Below are positions 34,319-44,413 of a DNA stretch of 64,000 nt, piece by piece (positions within the stretch are counted from its first letter, which is position 1; every line of letters starts with the position of its first letter). Made by a program: the position numbers and the translations under genes. The DNA is taken from the NCBI GenBank assembly GCA_963783245.1, contig CAWAMS010000006.1, positions 186,001-250,000 on the forward strand, written 5' to 3'. The DNA is from Bog-473 sp963783245. Its GTDB lineage: Bacteria > Actinomycetota > Acidimicrobiia > Acidimicrobiales > RAAP-2. Under the pieces are notes generated by a model. That model worked only from the letters and a program-made list of their open reading frames with translations. It was not told the origin of the DNA and ran no database searches.

Positions 34319-35635
34319 ATGAAGGTCGCAGTCTTCGGTCTCGGCTATGTCGGCACCGTCTCGGCCGCATGCCTCGCGGCAAACGGTCACGATGTCTGTG
34401 GGGTCGATCCGGACGAAATGAAGGTGGCGACCATTTCGGCTGGTCTCAGTCCGGTGGTCGAGCCAGGACTCCAGGACCTGGTGGCGAACGCAGTCGCCGC
34501 CGGCACGCTCCGTGCCTCGGTCCGGCCCGCTGACGCTCTCGCGAACGCCGACGTTTCCCTCATTTGCGTCGGCACGCCGTCCACAACGAGTGGGGGGGCC
34601 AATCTCGCCTACATCTACCGCGTCGTGGAGGACGTCATCCAATCCCTGTCCGAGTCACCTCCGGAGCGGGTGTCCCACACGATCATCATCCGCAGCACGG
34701 TTCCCCCGGGCACCGTTGATGACGTGACCGCCGTTGTGGAGAGTGCGTTCGGAGAGGCAGGCCCCGAAGTATCCGTTGCGGTGTGCCCGGAATTCCTCCG
34801 CGAGGGTACGGGAGTCGCAGATTTCTTGTCTCCGCCCTTCACGGTGATCGGATCATCGGATCTGCGGGCCATTGACAACGCGTCGCGCCTGTTCGCATTC
34901 CTCGAGGCACCACTGCGCGTGGTCCACCAGCGCACAGCCGAAGGCCTCAAGTATGCGTGTAACGCCTTTCACACGACGAAGGTCACTTTCGCCAACGAAC
35001 TCGGCCGAATCTTGAGCCGGCTAGGTGTCGACAGCCGAGAGGTCATGGGGATCCTCTGCGAGGACACCGAGCTCAACATCTCCCCCAAATACCTTCGGCC
35101 CGGCTTCGCTTTCGGTGGATCGTGCCTGCCGAAGGACCTTCGCTCACTCCTGTACCTGGCCAGGAACGAGAGCATCGACGTCCCGATGCTCTCCGGTACC
35201 CTGTCCAGCAACCGTTTGACCATTGACGAGGCTGTCGACCGCGTCGTCGCCGGCGAAGGATTCCGGGTGGCTCTGCTCGGTCTGAGTTTCAAGCAGGGAA
35301 GCGACGATCTCCGCGAGAGCCCTTACGTCGATCTGGCAGAGACCCTGCTCGGCAAGGGCTACGAGGTACGCATCTACGACCCCGCGCTCAACCCATCCGC
35401 CCTCATCGGCACGAATCGTCAGTACGTGGAGTCGAAACTGCCCCATCTCAAGCGGATTCTCACCGACGGTCCCCGCGAGGCACTTCTTGGTGCTGACATC
35501 GCCATCGTCTCGCACGCGACACCGGAAGTGGTGGCGGCCCTTTCCGACTCTCCCCCAGAGAGGATCATCGACCTTGCCGGTCACCTCGGACCCGAGATCG
35601 AGGCGTTGGGGAGCTACGAAGGCTTCGCCTGGTGA
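34319..35635 (+). CDS. UDP-glucose/GDP-mannose 6-dehydrogenase family
   Basis: 438 residues from ATG 34319. NAD-binding Rossmann start MKVAVFGLGYVGTVSAACLA, SLICVGTPSTTSGGANL, IIRSTVPPGT, catalytic-site PEFLREGTGVADF, and the catalytic Cys in FAFGGSCLPKDLRSL; C-terminal domain with LLGLSFKQGSDDLRESPYVDL. Length and the GGSCLPKD region resemble GDP-mannose dehydrogenase, but the donor (UDP-glucose, GDP-mannose or UDP-ManNAc) cannot be fixed from the sequence. It makes a uronic acid precursor for the polymer. Overlaps the next glycosyltransferase start by 4 bp. Confidence 0.9.
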   Translation: MKVAVFGLGYVGTVSAACLAANGHDVCGVDPDEMKVATISAGLSPVVEPGLQDLVANAVAAGTLRASVRPADALANADVSLICVGTPSTTSGGANLAYIYRVVEDVIQSLSESPPERVSHTIIIRSTVPPGTVDDVTAVVESAFGEAGPEVSVAVCPEFLREGTGVADFLSPPFTVIGSSDLRAIDNASRLFAFLEAPLRVVHQRTAEGLKYACNAFHTTKVTFANELGRILSRLGVDSREVMGILCEDTELNISPKYLRPGFAFGGSCLPKDLRSLLYLARNESIDVPMLSGTLSSNRLTIDEAVDRVVAGEGFRVALLGLSFKQGSDDLRESPYVDLAETLLGKGYEVRIYDPALNPSALIGTNRQYVESKLPHLKRILTDGPREALLGADIAIVSHATPEVVAALSDSPPERIIDLAGHLGPEIEALGSYEGFAW

Positions 35636-36915
35636 GTGGTCGCGAACGGAAAGCACGTGGACGAGAGGGGCGCGACACGTCGGCCCAGGTCGGTCCTCAA
35701 AAGCGAGGGCGCGTCCTTATTCTGGTACAGAACCTGTCGGTACCATTCGATCGCCGGGTCTGGCTCGAATGTCAGTCACTGACCGCCGCCGGCTTCCAGG
35801 TGGCCGTGGTGTGCCCCAAGGCCCCCGGCGATCCGACGTACTACCGATTGCGGGGAGTTGAACTGTTCAAGTACCGACCGTACGCCCCTGGTACATCGAG
35901 CGTCTCCTTCGTCCTGGAATACGTGTACTCATTCATCATGACGCTGGTGCTGAGTCTGCGAGCCAGCTTCCGAGGGCGATTCGACATCGTGCAGAGTTGC
36001 AATCCCCCTGACCTGTTCTGGCCCATTGGAGTCCTCTTCCGTGTCATTCACGGGTCGTCCTTCGTGTTCGATCACCACGATCTCTGTCCAGAGCTCTTTC
36101 AGTCTCGCTTCCCGGACGGAAGCCGCATCGTCTACGGAGGTCTGCGGCTGATGGAACGTTGCACGGCAAGGGCGGCAGACCACGTGATCGCCACCAACGA
36201 CTCGTACCGGCGGATCGTTCTTGAGCGGGACGGGGTGTCCCCTTCGTGCGTCACCGTCGTCCGCACGGGCCCGGACCTGGCCTCGCTTCGTCGCACGACG
36301 ACCCAGCCGAGGGTCTCGACGACCAAGCCCCACGTGGCCGTCTATCTGGGTGTGATGGGACCACAGGACGGTGTGCATCTGGTCTTGGAGATGGCGGATC
36401 ACGTGGTGCACCGGCTGGACCGCCACGACATCGGCTTCACCCTCATCGGGTCCGGCGACTGCTACGACGAACTCGTCACGCAGAGCCACCGTCTCGGCCT
36501 CACTGACTACGTCACGTTCACGGGACGTATTCCCGACGCCGACGTCGCGGCGATTCTTTCCAAGGCCGATGTGGGCATCTCGCCGGATCCGAAGAATCCC
36601 TTGAACGACGTGTCCACGATGAACAAAACCATGGAGTACATGACGTTCGAGCTGCCGGTCGTCGCATTCGACCTGCGGGAAACCCGTGTCTCGGCATCCG
36701 ACGCAGCAGTCTATGCAACGCCCAACGACGTCGAAGAGCTCGGGACGTTGCTCGTCGATTTGATCGACGACGAGCCTCGACGGCGTTCGATGGGGCGTGT
36801 AGGCCGGGCCCGCATTGAGCAGGAGCTCGCTTGGGAGCATCAAGCTCCGAACTACGTGGGCATTTATCAGAAGCTTCTGGCACATTCGCCACAGCCTGTC
36901 GCCGCGACTGCCTGA
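35632..36915 (+). CDS. GT4-type glycosyltransferase
   Basis: 427 residues from GTG 35632, overlapping the dehydrogenase stop. GT-B fold: N-terminal GRVLILVQNLSVPFDRRVW, acceptor side FDIVQSCNPPDLFWPIG and FVFDHHDLCPELF; C-terminal donor domain VAVYLGVMGPQDGVHLVLEM, FTLIGSGDCYDEL and the DVSTMNKTMEYM region, where the donor-binding Glu usually lies. Likely retaining transfer of a nucleotide-sugar to the growing lipid-linked unit. Confidence 0.88.
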   Translation: MSGRERKARGREGRDTSAQVGPQKRGRVLILVQNLSVPFDRRVWLECQSLTAAGFQVAVVCPKAPGDPTYYRLRGVELFKYRPYAPGTSSVSFVLEYVYSFIMTLVLSLRASFRGRFDIVQSCNPPDLFWPIGVLFRVIHGSSFVFDHHDLCPELFQSRFPDGSRIVYGGLRLMERCTARAADHVIATNDSYRRIVLERDGVSPSCVTVVRTGPDLASLRRTTTQPRVSTTKPHVAVYLGVMGPQDGVHLVLEMADHVVHRLDRHDIGFTLIGSGDCYDELVTQSHRLGLTDYVTFTGRIPDADVAAILSKADVGISPDPKNPLNDVSTMNKTMEYMTFELPVVAFDLRETRVSASDAAVYATPNDVEELGTLLVDLIDDEPRRRSMGRVGRARIEQELAWEHQAPNYVGIYQKLLAHSPQPVAATA

Positions 36916-36922
36916 CGCCGAT

Positions 36923-38824
36923 ATGTGTGGCATCGCCGGGGCGTACCAGCAGATCGATGGCCACGCGGCCGCAAAGAGGATGGGTGGATTCCTCCAACAT
37001 CGAGGTCCGGACGAGGCGGGCGAGTTTTCCTACAGCGACGAACGGGTGGATGTCCACTTCGCCCACCGTCGCCTTTCCATCATCGACCTCCACCTCGGCC
37101 AGCAGCCGCTGGTGAAAGCGCCATTTGTTCTTTGCTACAACGGCGAGCTTTACAACTACCGTGAGATCCGGGCGGAATTCGCCGCCGGGGGTGCGGTCTT
37201 CACCACCAGCTCCGATACCGAGGTCGTGCTCGAAGCCTGGCGCCGATGGGGCTCGGGCTGCTTGCGGCGCTTTCGCGGCATGTTCGCGTTCGCCATTCTC
37301 GATCAAAGTACGGGGTCTCTCTTCCTTGCTCGCGATCAGTTCGGCATCAAGCCGCTGCACTACATGCGCCGGAAGGACGGCGTGGTGTTCGCCTCTGAGA
37401 TCAAGGCTCTCGTCTCCACCTTCGGCAGAGAACTGCATATCTCCACGACGGGATTGGTCGCCTCGATGCTCTACTACTGGGTGCCCGACCAGATGTGCTC
37501 GTTGCGTGGCATCGACAGGCTTCCGCCGGGCACATGGATCGAGTTTCGGCCCGACGGCACTCACCGTGCCGGGCGGTATTGGGATATCGCCGAAGAGGCG
37601 GCGGCCGCGCAAGAGTGCGACTGGGACCTTCGGGAAGTCATGGAAGAGTCGGTCAATGCACACCTCGTCGCGGATGTTCCGGTCTCGAGCTTTCTCTCCG
37701 GGGGCCTCGATTCGAGCATCGTGACCGTGCTGGCGAAGCAGGCCAATCCGCAGATCGACGCGTACACGATCACCTTTCGGGACGAGGACCGACGGCTAGA
37801 GGCCATGCCCGATGATGCGGTCTACGCACGGAAGGTTGCGCAACGCTATGGGATCGAACTCCACGAGATCGAACTGAATCCCGACGTGGTCGATCTCTTG
37901 CCCAGGATGGTGGGCGTGCTCGACGAGCCCATCGGAGATCCGGCCGCCATCAATACGCTGCTCATGTCGGAGGCGGCACGTGCGGCGGGGGTCAAGGTCC
38001 TCTTGTCGGGAATGGGCGCGGACGAGCTCTTCGGGGGGTACCGCAAACACCTTGCGTGTGTTCTCGCCGGGCGGTACCGAAAACTGCCCGCATTCGTCCA
38101 CCGATCGACGAATGGCGTCGTCGGGCGCTTGCCCGTCACCGCGGCCGGTCGTGGCCTTCGCTATGCCCGCTGGGCAAAGCGATTCGTCACCTTCGCCGAG
38201 CTTCCGGAGGAGGCGGCCTTTCGTAGGAGCTACAGCCTCTACGAGCCGGCCGAGTTGGCCACTCTGTTGGGCCCCGATCTCCACCACGACGTCTATGACG
38301 TCATCGAACAGCATCATGAGGTCTACGAAGACAACGTCCTCGACGACAGTGTCAATCGGATGTGCCTGGCGGACACGCGGCTCTTTCTGCCCGGCCTCAA
38401 CCTCGCCTACACCGACCGCGCCAGCATGGCTGCATCTACCGAAGTGCGTGTGCCCTTCGTGGATCCCATGGTCTTCCGGGCCGCGTTCTCCCTGGCGGGC
38501 AAGGACAAGGTCGCAGGGAAGAGCGGCAAAGTCGGCCTCAAGCGTGCCGCCGAGGCATGGCTCCCACACGAGATCGTGCACCGGCCCAAGGCGTCCTTCT
38601 CCGCACCGCTCAGGGCGTGGGTGAGCAATGACCTGCGGACGCTTATCGATGACACGTTGCTCGAAGGGGACCTCGTGGGGACTGGATTCCTCGACCGCAC
38701 TGCAGTGAGGGGTCTCGTCGGGGATCACCGGGCCGGACGACAGGACCGGTCCAAGCAGATATGGCAACTTCTCACTCTCGAACTGTGGTACCGCCAAACC
38801 CGTACCGCGGGAGTCGGGCTGTGA
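36923..38824 (+). CDS. Asparagine synthase (AsnB)-type glutamine amidotransferase
   Basis: 633 residues from ATG 36923 (MCGIAGAYQQ); Cys2 is the N-terminal nucleophile of the class II amidotransferase domain. FLQHRGPDEAGEF and YNGELYNYREIRAEF follow. The synthase domain has the PPi loop FLSGGLDSSIVTVL and LLSGMGADELFGGY. In exopolysaccharide clusters such proteins often amidate uronic acids rather than aspartate; the adjacent sugar dehydrogenase makes that reading attractive. Eight bases after the GT4 stop, and 28 before the next gene. Confidence 0.9.
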   Translation: MCGIAGAYQQIDGHAAAKRMGGFLQHRGPDEAGEFSYSDERVDVHFAHRRLSIIDLHLGQQPLVKAPFVLCYNGELYNYREIRAEFAAGGAVFTTSSDTEVVLEAWRRWGSGCLRRFRGMFAFAILDQSTGSLFLARDQFGIKPLHYMRRKDGVVFASEIKALVSTFGRELHISTTGLVASMLYYWVPDQMCSLRGIDRLPPGTWIEFRPDGTHRAGRYWDIAEEAAAAQECDWDLREVMEESVNAHLVADVPVSSFLSGGLDSSIVTVLAKQANPQIDAYTITFRDEDRRLEAMPDDAVYARKVAQRYGIELHEIELNPDVVDLLPRMVGVLDEPIGDPAAINTLLMSEAARAAGVKVLLSGMGADELFGGYRKHLACVLAGRYRKLPAFVHRSTNGVVGRLPVTAAGRGLRYARWAKRFVTFAELPEEAAFRRSYSLYEPAELATLLGPDLHHDVYDVIEQHHEVYEDNVLDDSVNRMCLADTRLFLPGLNLAYTDRASMAASTEVRVPFVDPMVFRAAFSLAGKDKVAGKSGKVGLKRAAEAWLPHEIVHRPKASFSAPLRAWVSNDLRTLIDDTLLEGDLVGTGFLDRTAVRGLVGDHRAGRQDRSKQIWQLLTLELWYRQTRTAGVGL

Positions 38825-38852
38825 GGCCAGCAGAAAGGGGGTCGGACGACCG

Positions 38853-41063
38853 GTGAAGCAAGTGGTCCAGAACTATCGCTCAGGGGAGCTCGCCGTGATC
38901 GACGCGCCTCCTCCTACGTGCGCGCCAGGCGGGGTGCTCGTGCGCTCGCTCTACTCTCTGATCTCCACCGGCACCGAGATGATGAAGGTGGGAGAGTCGA
39001 AGATGTCCCTGGTCGGCAAGGCACGAACGAGGCCCGACCAGGTCAAGAAGGTGCTCGAGACCGTTCAGCAGCAGGGACCGCTCACCGCATACAAGAAGGC
39101 GATGCTGCGCCTCGACTCCTACTCCCCCCTGGGCTACTCCCTCGCCGGTGTCGTCCTCGATGTCGGCACGGGGGCCGAGGAGTTCTCGATCGGCCAAATC
39201 GTGGCATGCGCCGGGAATGAGTACGCACTCCACGCGGAGATCAACTGGGTGCCGACCAATCTCTGCGTGGCGGTACCCGACGGGGTCTCCCCCCAGCTGG
39301 CCGCATTTGCCACGGTCGGCTCCATCGCACTGCAGGGGGTTCGCCAGGCGAACACGCAGATCGGGGACACGGCGTGCGTGATTGGCCTAGGACTGGTGGG
39401 TCAGTTGGTCGTGCAGCTGTTGGTGGCATCCGGGGTACGGGTGGTAGGACTCGATCCCGACCAGGACAGGTGCCGTCTGGCCGCGAAGGCCGGGGCGCTC
39501 GTCTGCGCAGCACCCACCGAGGACGGCATCGTGGCAGTAGAGCGGGCCTTGGCCAGGGCTTCGGACGGCCTGGGTGCCGATCGCATCTTCCTCGTGTCGG
39601 GTGGCTCGTCCAACCAGCCTGTGGAACTGGCCGCACGGCTCGCACGCGACCGGGCCATGGTGGTCGACATCGGAAAGTGCAAGTTGGATCTGCCGTGGAA
39701 CGACTACTACGAGAAAGAGCTCGAACTCCGGTTCTCACGCTCGTACGGGCCTGGTCGCTATGACCCCAGCTACGAGGTCGACGGGATCGACTATCCAGCC
39801 GGTTACGTCCGCTGGACGGAACGACGTAACCTCCAATGCTTCGTCAATGCGCTGGCCACCAAGGAGGTCGATCCCCAACCGTTGATCGCCGGGATTCACA
39901 ACGTCGTGGACGCCCCCAATGTCTACGAGAAGCTGAGTGACGGATCGTTGCAGGGTGTGGGCTTCCTCTTCGAATACGACAATCCGAAGGAGAACGAAAC
40001 CGCCACGGATCGATATGCGTCGGTCCGGGCCCTGCCCGGGATCGGGCCGGAGGCGAGTGTCACCGCGCGCCGTCCTTTCGTGTCGTCAGGTGTCGACGGC
40101 GCACGATCCCTGCGGGTCGGCTTCATCGGTGCCGGAAATTACGCGTCGTCAATGCTGCTTCCGCACCTCGCCAGGCACCCCGAGGTGGAGTTGGTTCGAG
40201 TGGCCACGCGCCGGTCACTCTCCGCCGTCAACGCGCAGCGCAGGTTCGGATTCGTGACAATGGGGACGGATGCGGACGCCGTGATTGAGGATTCCTCACT
40301 CGACGCTGTCTTCATTGTCACCAGACACAGCTCGCACGCTGACCTTACTTGTCGCGCTCTCGAAGCAGGAAAGGCGGTCTTCGTCGAGAAGCCCCTTGCG
40401 CTCTCAGGTGAGGAGCTCGACCGGGTCCTGGACACGGTTGATGCCACTGGTAACGACCGGATCCTGGTCGGATTCAACCGTCGGTACGCCCCACTCCTGG
40501 TGCAGATGCGGACGCGGTTCGGGCCTTCCTCCGAGCCGACGAATGCGCGCTACCTGGTGAACGCCGGACGGCTCGCCTCGGACAGCTGGTATGGGGACAG
40601 CGAGACAGAGGGATCTCGGTTCGTCGGCGAAGGGGGTCACTTCGTGGACACGCTCAGTTGGTGGATGGGGAGGGATCCGGTGGAGGTCGTGACAATGCCG
40701 GCTGCGGGACCCGACGAGCTGCAGATGAGCCTCCGCTACGACGATGCCTCATTGGCAACCATCACGTACCTCGCAAATGCACACCGCCGCTTCCCCAAGG
40801 AAACATTTGAGGTCTCGTCCGGCGGACGAACGGCGCGACTCGACAATTTCAGGCGCACCACGGTGTGGTCGGGTTCGCGTGCTCGTGTTCGCCGGCATCT
40901 GGGGGCACCGGACAAGGGCCAGGCCGCTCAGATCCAGAAGTTTCTGGACGCGGTTCGGAGCGGCGGGCCAATGCCGATCTCCCTGGAATCGCTGAGCACC
41001 ACCACACGTGCCACCTTGGCCGCCGCTCCAGCCGGCCCGGGATGTACGACCACCCGGCTGTGA
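38853..41063 (+). CDS. Two-domain zinc-type dehydrogenase plus Gfo/Idh/MocA oxidoreductase
   Basis: 736 residues from GTG 38853, with AAAGGGGG upstream. Residues about 1-380 are an MDR-like dehydrogenase: SLISTGTEMMKVGESK, PLGYSLAGVV, AAFATVGSIALQGVR, CVIGLGLVGQLVVQLL. Residues about 415-736 are a Gfo/Idh/MocA module: VGFIGAGNYASSMLLPHL, AVFIVTRHSSHADLTCRALE, VFVEKPLALSGEEL and GFNRRYAPLLVQM. Such fusions occur beside heparinase-fold proteins in polysaccharide loci, as here. Substrate unknown; probably a sugar or sugar nucleotide. Confidence 0.87.
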   Translation: MKQVVQNYRSGELAVIDAPPPTCAPGGVLVRSLYSLISTGTEMMKVGESKMSLVGKARTRPDQVKKVLETVQQQGPLTAYKKAMLRLDSYSPLGYSLAGVVLDVGTGAEEFSIGQIVACAGNEYALHAEINWVPTNLCVAVPDGVSPQLAAFATVGSIALQGVRQANTQIGDTACVIGLGLVGQLVVQLLVASGVRVVGLDPDQDRCRLAAKAGALVCAAPTEDGIVAVERALARASDGLGADRIFLVSGGSSNQPVELAARLARDRAMVVDIGKCKLDLPWNDYYEKELELRFSRSYGPGRYDPSYEVDGIDYPAGYVRWTERRNLQCFVNALATKEVDPQPLIAGIHNVVDAPNVYEKLSDGSLQGVGFLFEYDNPKENETATDRYASVRALPGIGPEASVTARRPFVSSGVDGARSLRVGFIGAGNYASSMLLPHLARHPEVELVRVATRRSLSAVNAQRRFGFVTMGTDADAVIEDSSLDAVFIVTRHSSHADLTCRALEAGKAVFVEKPLALSGEELDRVLDTVDATGNDRILVGFNRRYAPLLVQMRTRFGPSSEPTNARYLVNAGRLASDSWYGDSETEGSRFVGEGGHFVDTLSWWMGRDPVEVVTMPAAGPDELQMSLRYDDASLATITYLANAHRRFPKETFEVSSGGRTARLDNFRRTTVWSGSRARVRRHLGAPDKGQAAQIQKFLDAVRSGGPMPISLESLSTTTRATLAAAPAGPGCTTTRL

Positions 41064-41082
41064 ATGTGCGAGGCATCGACCC

Positions 41083-43167
41083 ATGAACACAGCTGACCTC
41101 GAGTGGCAGATCCGGCGTCTGTCGAAGATGTCGGCATCGGAAGTCAAATGGCGGCTGTCTGATGAAGTACGACGCAGACGGTGGGCTTCGCGCCAGGTCA
41201 CACCCGATCTCCGACCCGATTCGTGGGCTCAACGTTCGGTTCGACGCTCCGCAGCGCCATGGAACTGGGCGCCGGACGTCACATTTCACGACGTCTCCCT
41301 CCAGGACGCGCGATTGGACGTGCCATTAGGGGCTCGCCGCAGACTGACTGCAGCAGCGGACGAGATCATGGGCGGGAGGTGGCAGCTCCTCGGGTCGGAG
41401 CGCCGGGACATGGAGGACCCCGACTGGTTCTTCGATCCGGTCACGGGACGACGCGCCCCCCAGCTGGACTACTGCTTCACGATCAACCACCGGGCGGAGG
41501 ACGTTACCGGGAACGTGAAGCAGATTTGGGAGTTGTCGCGCCTGCACCATGTGACCGTCCTCGCGGCGGCTTTCGCGTGTTCCGGCGATGAGCGCTACGC
41601 GGATCGTGCAGTTCTGCACCTGCGCTCGTGGTGGCGGCAGAATCCATTCCTCTCCGGCGTGCATTGGACGAGCGGGATAGAGACTGGCCTACGGCTCATC
41701 GCATGGGTCTGGGTACGGCGACTGCTCTCGGGATGGGCAAAGGCAGCGCAGCACTTCGAATGCAACGAGGAGGCGCGGGCTCAAATCTGGTGGCACCAAC
41801 AGTATCTGGCAAGCTTCCGGAGTCGGGGATCGTCGGCCAACAATCACGTGATCGCCGAAGCCGCCGGCCTCCTGGTGTCAGCGCTCGCATTCGACTGGTT
41901 CGCAGAAAGTGGTCGTTGGCGTGACGAAGCCGCACGACTCCTTGAGGAGGAGCTACGGCGAAACACGTTCCCAAGCGGTGTCAATCGCGAGATGGCCTTC
42001 GACTACCACGGCTTCGTCGTCGAATTGGGCGTCGTGGCGGCCGTGGAGGCCGAACTTGCGCAGCGCCCCTTGTCCGACGAGCTTTGGGCCCTGCTCGCTC
42101 GCATGTTCGACGTGATTGCGGCGACGGTGGACGTCAAGCTTCGCGCACCTCGCTACGGCGACGGAGACGATGGGCGGGCCCTGGTCGTCGACGCCCCGAC
42201 CGCCGAACGGTGGCCGGGGCTGCTCGCAATCGGTGAAGCCCTGTTCGAAACGCCGGAGTGGTGGCCCGTCGTCGAACCGACGGTGGCGAGCTCGCTCCTG
42301 GCATCGATGGCCGCCCGGCATCCGGCCGTCCATCCCGAACGCCGTCCGAACCACTACGAGGATGCCGGCCTGACTTTTCTCCGGAGTCAGCCTGCCGACG
42401 CCGACGAGATCTGGTGCCGCTGCGATGCGGGTCCCCACGGCTACCTGTCGATCGCCGCCCACGGTCACGCCGACGCGCTGGCAGTCGAAGTACGTCACAA
42501 CGGGACGGACGTGCTGGCGGACCCCGGCACCTACTGCTACCACGGTGAACCGGAATGGCGCAGCTATTTCCGTTCCACCCTGGCCCATAACACCGTCGAG
42601 GTGGCGGGGCGAGCGCAGTCCACCGCCGGAGGACCGTTCCTCTGGACCCGCCACGCGAGGAGCACAATGCTCGGGCTCGAGACAGATGCCAACGGGGAGG
42701 TGACCGCCTGGTCCGCCGCGCACGACGGCTACCTCGACCTCGACCCTCCGCTTCGGCACCGTCGCTCGGTCCGGCTCCAGCGCCAACTTCGTCGCATTGA
42801 AATCGTCGACGACCTCGAGACGGCGGGAGGGCATCCGTTCCGCATCTCGTTCCTCCTGGGCCCAGCCATCGATGCCCAGATGACGACGCACGAGGTGGCA
42901 CTCACGTGGCTCGAAGGCGAGTCCGAGAAATGTGCCACGCTCTCGCTCCCCCAGGGAATCTCGTGGACGTTGGCCCGTGGAGAAACCCATCCACGTCTCG
43001 GATGGTACTCCTCGCATTTCGGGGAGATACAGCCGACGTGGGCCCTCGTCGGAGAGGGGGCCTGCAGTCGGACCGGCACAGACACAATGACGACCGTGCT
43101 GCAGTTCGGAGTATCAACCACCCAGGTACCTGCTCCATTGAAGGTGGCCACACGGGGCACCATGTAA
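41083..43167 (+). CDS. Heparinase II/III-family protein
   Basis: 694 residues from ATG 41083 (MNTADLEWQIRRLSKMSASE). An alpha/alpha-toroid region runs through INHRAEDVTGNVKQIWELSR and NPFLSGVHWTSGIETGLRLIAW; NNHVIAEAAGLLVSA and REMAFDYHGFVVELG include candidate Asn/His/Tyr catalytic residues. The C-terminal beta-sandwich follows with AHGHADALAVEVRHNG, GTYCYHGEPEWRSYFRSTLAHNTVEV and SVRLQRQLRRIEIVDDLE. There is no clear signal peptide, so it may act in the cytoplasm on a glycan intermediate. Its stop TAA shares a base with the next gene's ATG. Confidence 0.87.
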   Translation: MNTADLEWQIRRLSKMSASEVKWRLSDEVRRRRWASRQVTPDLRPDSWAQRSVRRSAAPWNWAPDVTFHDVSLQDARLDVPLGARRRLTAAADEIMGGRWQLLGSERRDMEDPDWFFDPVTGRRAPQLDYCFTINHRAEDVTGNVKQIWELSRLHHVTVLAAAFACSGDERYADRAVLHLRSWWRQNPFLSGVHWTSGIETGLRLIAWVWVRRLLSGWAKAAQHFECNEEARAQIWWHQQYLASFRSRGSSANNHVIAEAAGLLVSALAFDWFAESGRWRDEAARLLEEELRRNTFPSGVNREMAFDYHGFVVELGVVAAVEAELAQRPLSDELWALLARMFDVIAATVDVKLRAPRYGDGDDGRALVVDAPTAERWPGLLAIGEALFETPEWWPVVEPTVASSLLASMAARHPAVHPERRPNHYEDAGLTFLRSQPADADEIWCRCDAGPHGYLSIAAHGHADALAVEVRHNGTDVLADPGTYCYHGEPEWRSYFRSTLAHNTVEVAGRAQSTAGGPFLWTRHARSTMLGLETDANGEVTAWSAAHDGYLDLDPPLRHRRSVRLQRQLRRIEIVDDLETAGGHPFRISFLLGPAIDAQMTTHEVALTWLEGESEKCATLSLPQGISWTLARGETHPRLGWYSSHFGEIQPTWALVGEGACSRTGTDTMTTVLQFGVSTTQVPAPLKVATRGTM

Positions 43168-44384
43168 TGGCCGTCGACACGGGGACATCGCGATCCCCTC
43201 TCTCACGTACGGTCCCTTCGTCTCCCAGGACCGCCCCTGGCCCCCGCCTTCGTATCGCGCTGAACTTGCTCACGGAGGATCCCCGTCAACCGTCGGGGGC
43301 CCACTGGTGCTGGACGCGCATTGTGCCCGCGATGGCCGATCGTCTCCTGCCCGGCGAGGAACTCCACCTGATGGTGAGTCCGCAGATGCAGCACTATTTC
43401 TCCGACCACGGCGACGCCGTGCGGTACCTGACCTTCCCGTACTCCAACGAGCATCGCGTCCTACGCACGGCCAGCGAGCACCTTCTCACGCCATTCCGCC
43501 TCCCGATGCGTCACATCGACCTTCTCAGCACCGCCATAGCCCCGATGGTGACTCCGACGAGATCGTTGGTCATCCACATGAAGACGATGCACACGTTCAG
43601 CGCGCCCGAGGCAATCGGCTTCTGGCCCCGGACCTACCGGCGGCTCAACTACCAGCGCTCGCTCCGTCGCGCCGACCTTGTCATCGTGAACTCGAAGAGC
43701 TTGCAAGCCGAGGTCGACGAACATCTGGAGGTTGATCCGCAAAAGATCCGGCTGATTTACGAAGCCGTAGATCACGACATCTTCACACCCGGGGACGGCG
43801 ACAGTGCGCGGGCGCGGGTGGCCACGTTCGGCGTCACACGCCCTTTCGTCCTGTTCGTCTCGTCCCTGTGGCGCTACAAGAACTGCGATGGGCTGCTGCA
43901 CGCCTGGAGGGTTGCACGTGACGAGCTGGCGGGGCGCCAACTGGTCATCGTTGGCACCGAGCGCGACCAGCGTTATGCGTCAGAGTTACGCGAACTGATC
44001 GGCCGGCTCGGAATCGGCGAGGACGTGGTCTGGGTGGGCGGTGTATCCAACGAGGAGACCGTCAACTTCTACCGGGCAGCCGACCTCCTTGTCTATCCGT
44101 CCTTCAATGAAACATTCGGGCTGCCGATACTCGAGGCGATGGCCTGCGCGTGCCCGGTCGTGACGTCCTCCATCAGCTCCATGCCCGAAATCGCCGGAGG
44201 GGCGGCTCTCCTCGCCGACCCCCACGACCCGCGCTCGATCGCTCGAGCGATGGTCGACGGTTGTGGAATCGCGGCGAGCCGACTGCGAACCGAGGGCATT
44301 CTCCGTGCCGGGCAATTCACATGGGCCGTCGTCGCCCAGGCAACTCTGGACGCCTACCGCGAGGCCGCCGAGCGGAGTCGCTGA
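43167..44384 (+). CDS. Glycosyltransferase family 1/4
   Basis: 405 residues from ATG 43167. The N-terminal domain starts RLRIALNLLTEDPRQPSGAH; the donor domain has LFVSSLWRYKNCDGLLHAW, LVIVGTERDQRYASEL, VWVGGVSNEETVNFYRAADL and FNETFGLPILEAMACACPVV, which contains the donor-binding Glu motif. Typical retaining GT-B enzyme. Converges with the flippase gene after 29 bases. It completes the transferase set of the plus-strand operon from 34319. Confidence 0.9.
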   Translation: MAVDTGTSRSPLSRTVPSSPRTAPGPRLRIALNLLTEDPRQPSGAHWCWTRIVPAMADRLLPGEELHLMVSPQMQHYFSDHGDAVRYLTFPYSNEHRVLRTASEHLLTPFRLPMRHIDLLSTAIAPMVTPTRSLVIHMKTMHTFSAPEAIGFWPRTYRRLNYQRSLRRADLVIVNSKSLQAEVDEHLEVDPQKIRLIYEAVDHDIFTPGDGDSARARVATFGVTRPFVLFVSSLWRYKNCDGLLHAWRVARDELAGRQLVIVGTERDQRYASELRELIGRLGIGEDVVWVGGVSNEETVNFYRAADLLVYPSFNETFGLPILEAMACACPVVTSSISSMPEIAGGAALLADPHDPRSIARAMVDGCGIAASRLRTEGILRAGQFTWAVVAQATLDAYREAAERSR

Positions 44385-44413
44385 CGCCGCCCTCTCCCCC
44401 CAATTCCCCCGCC

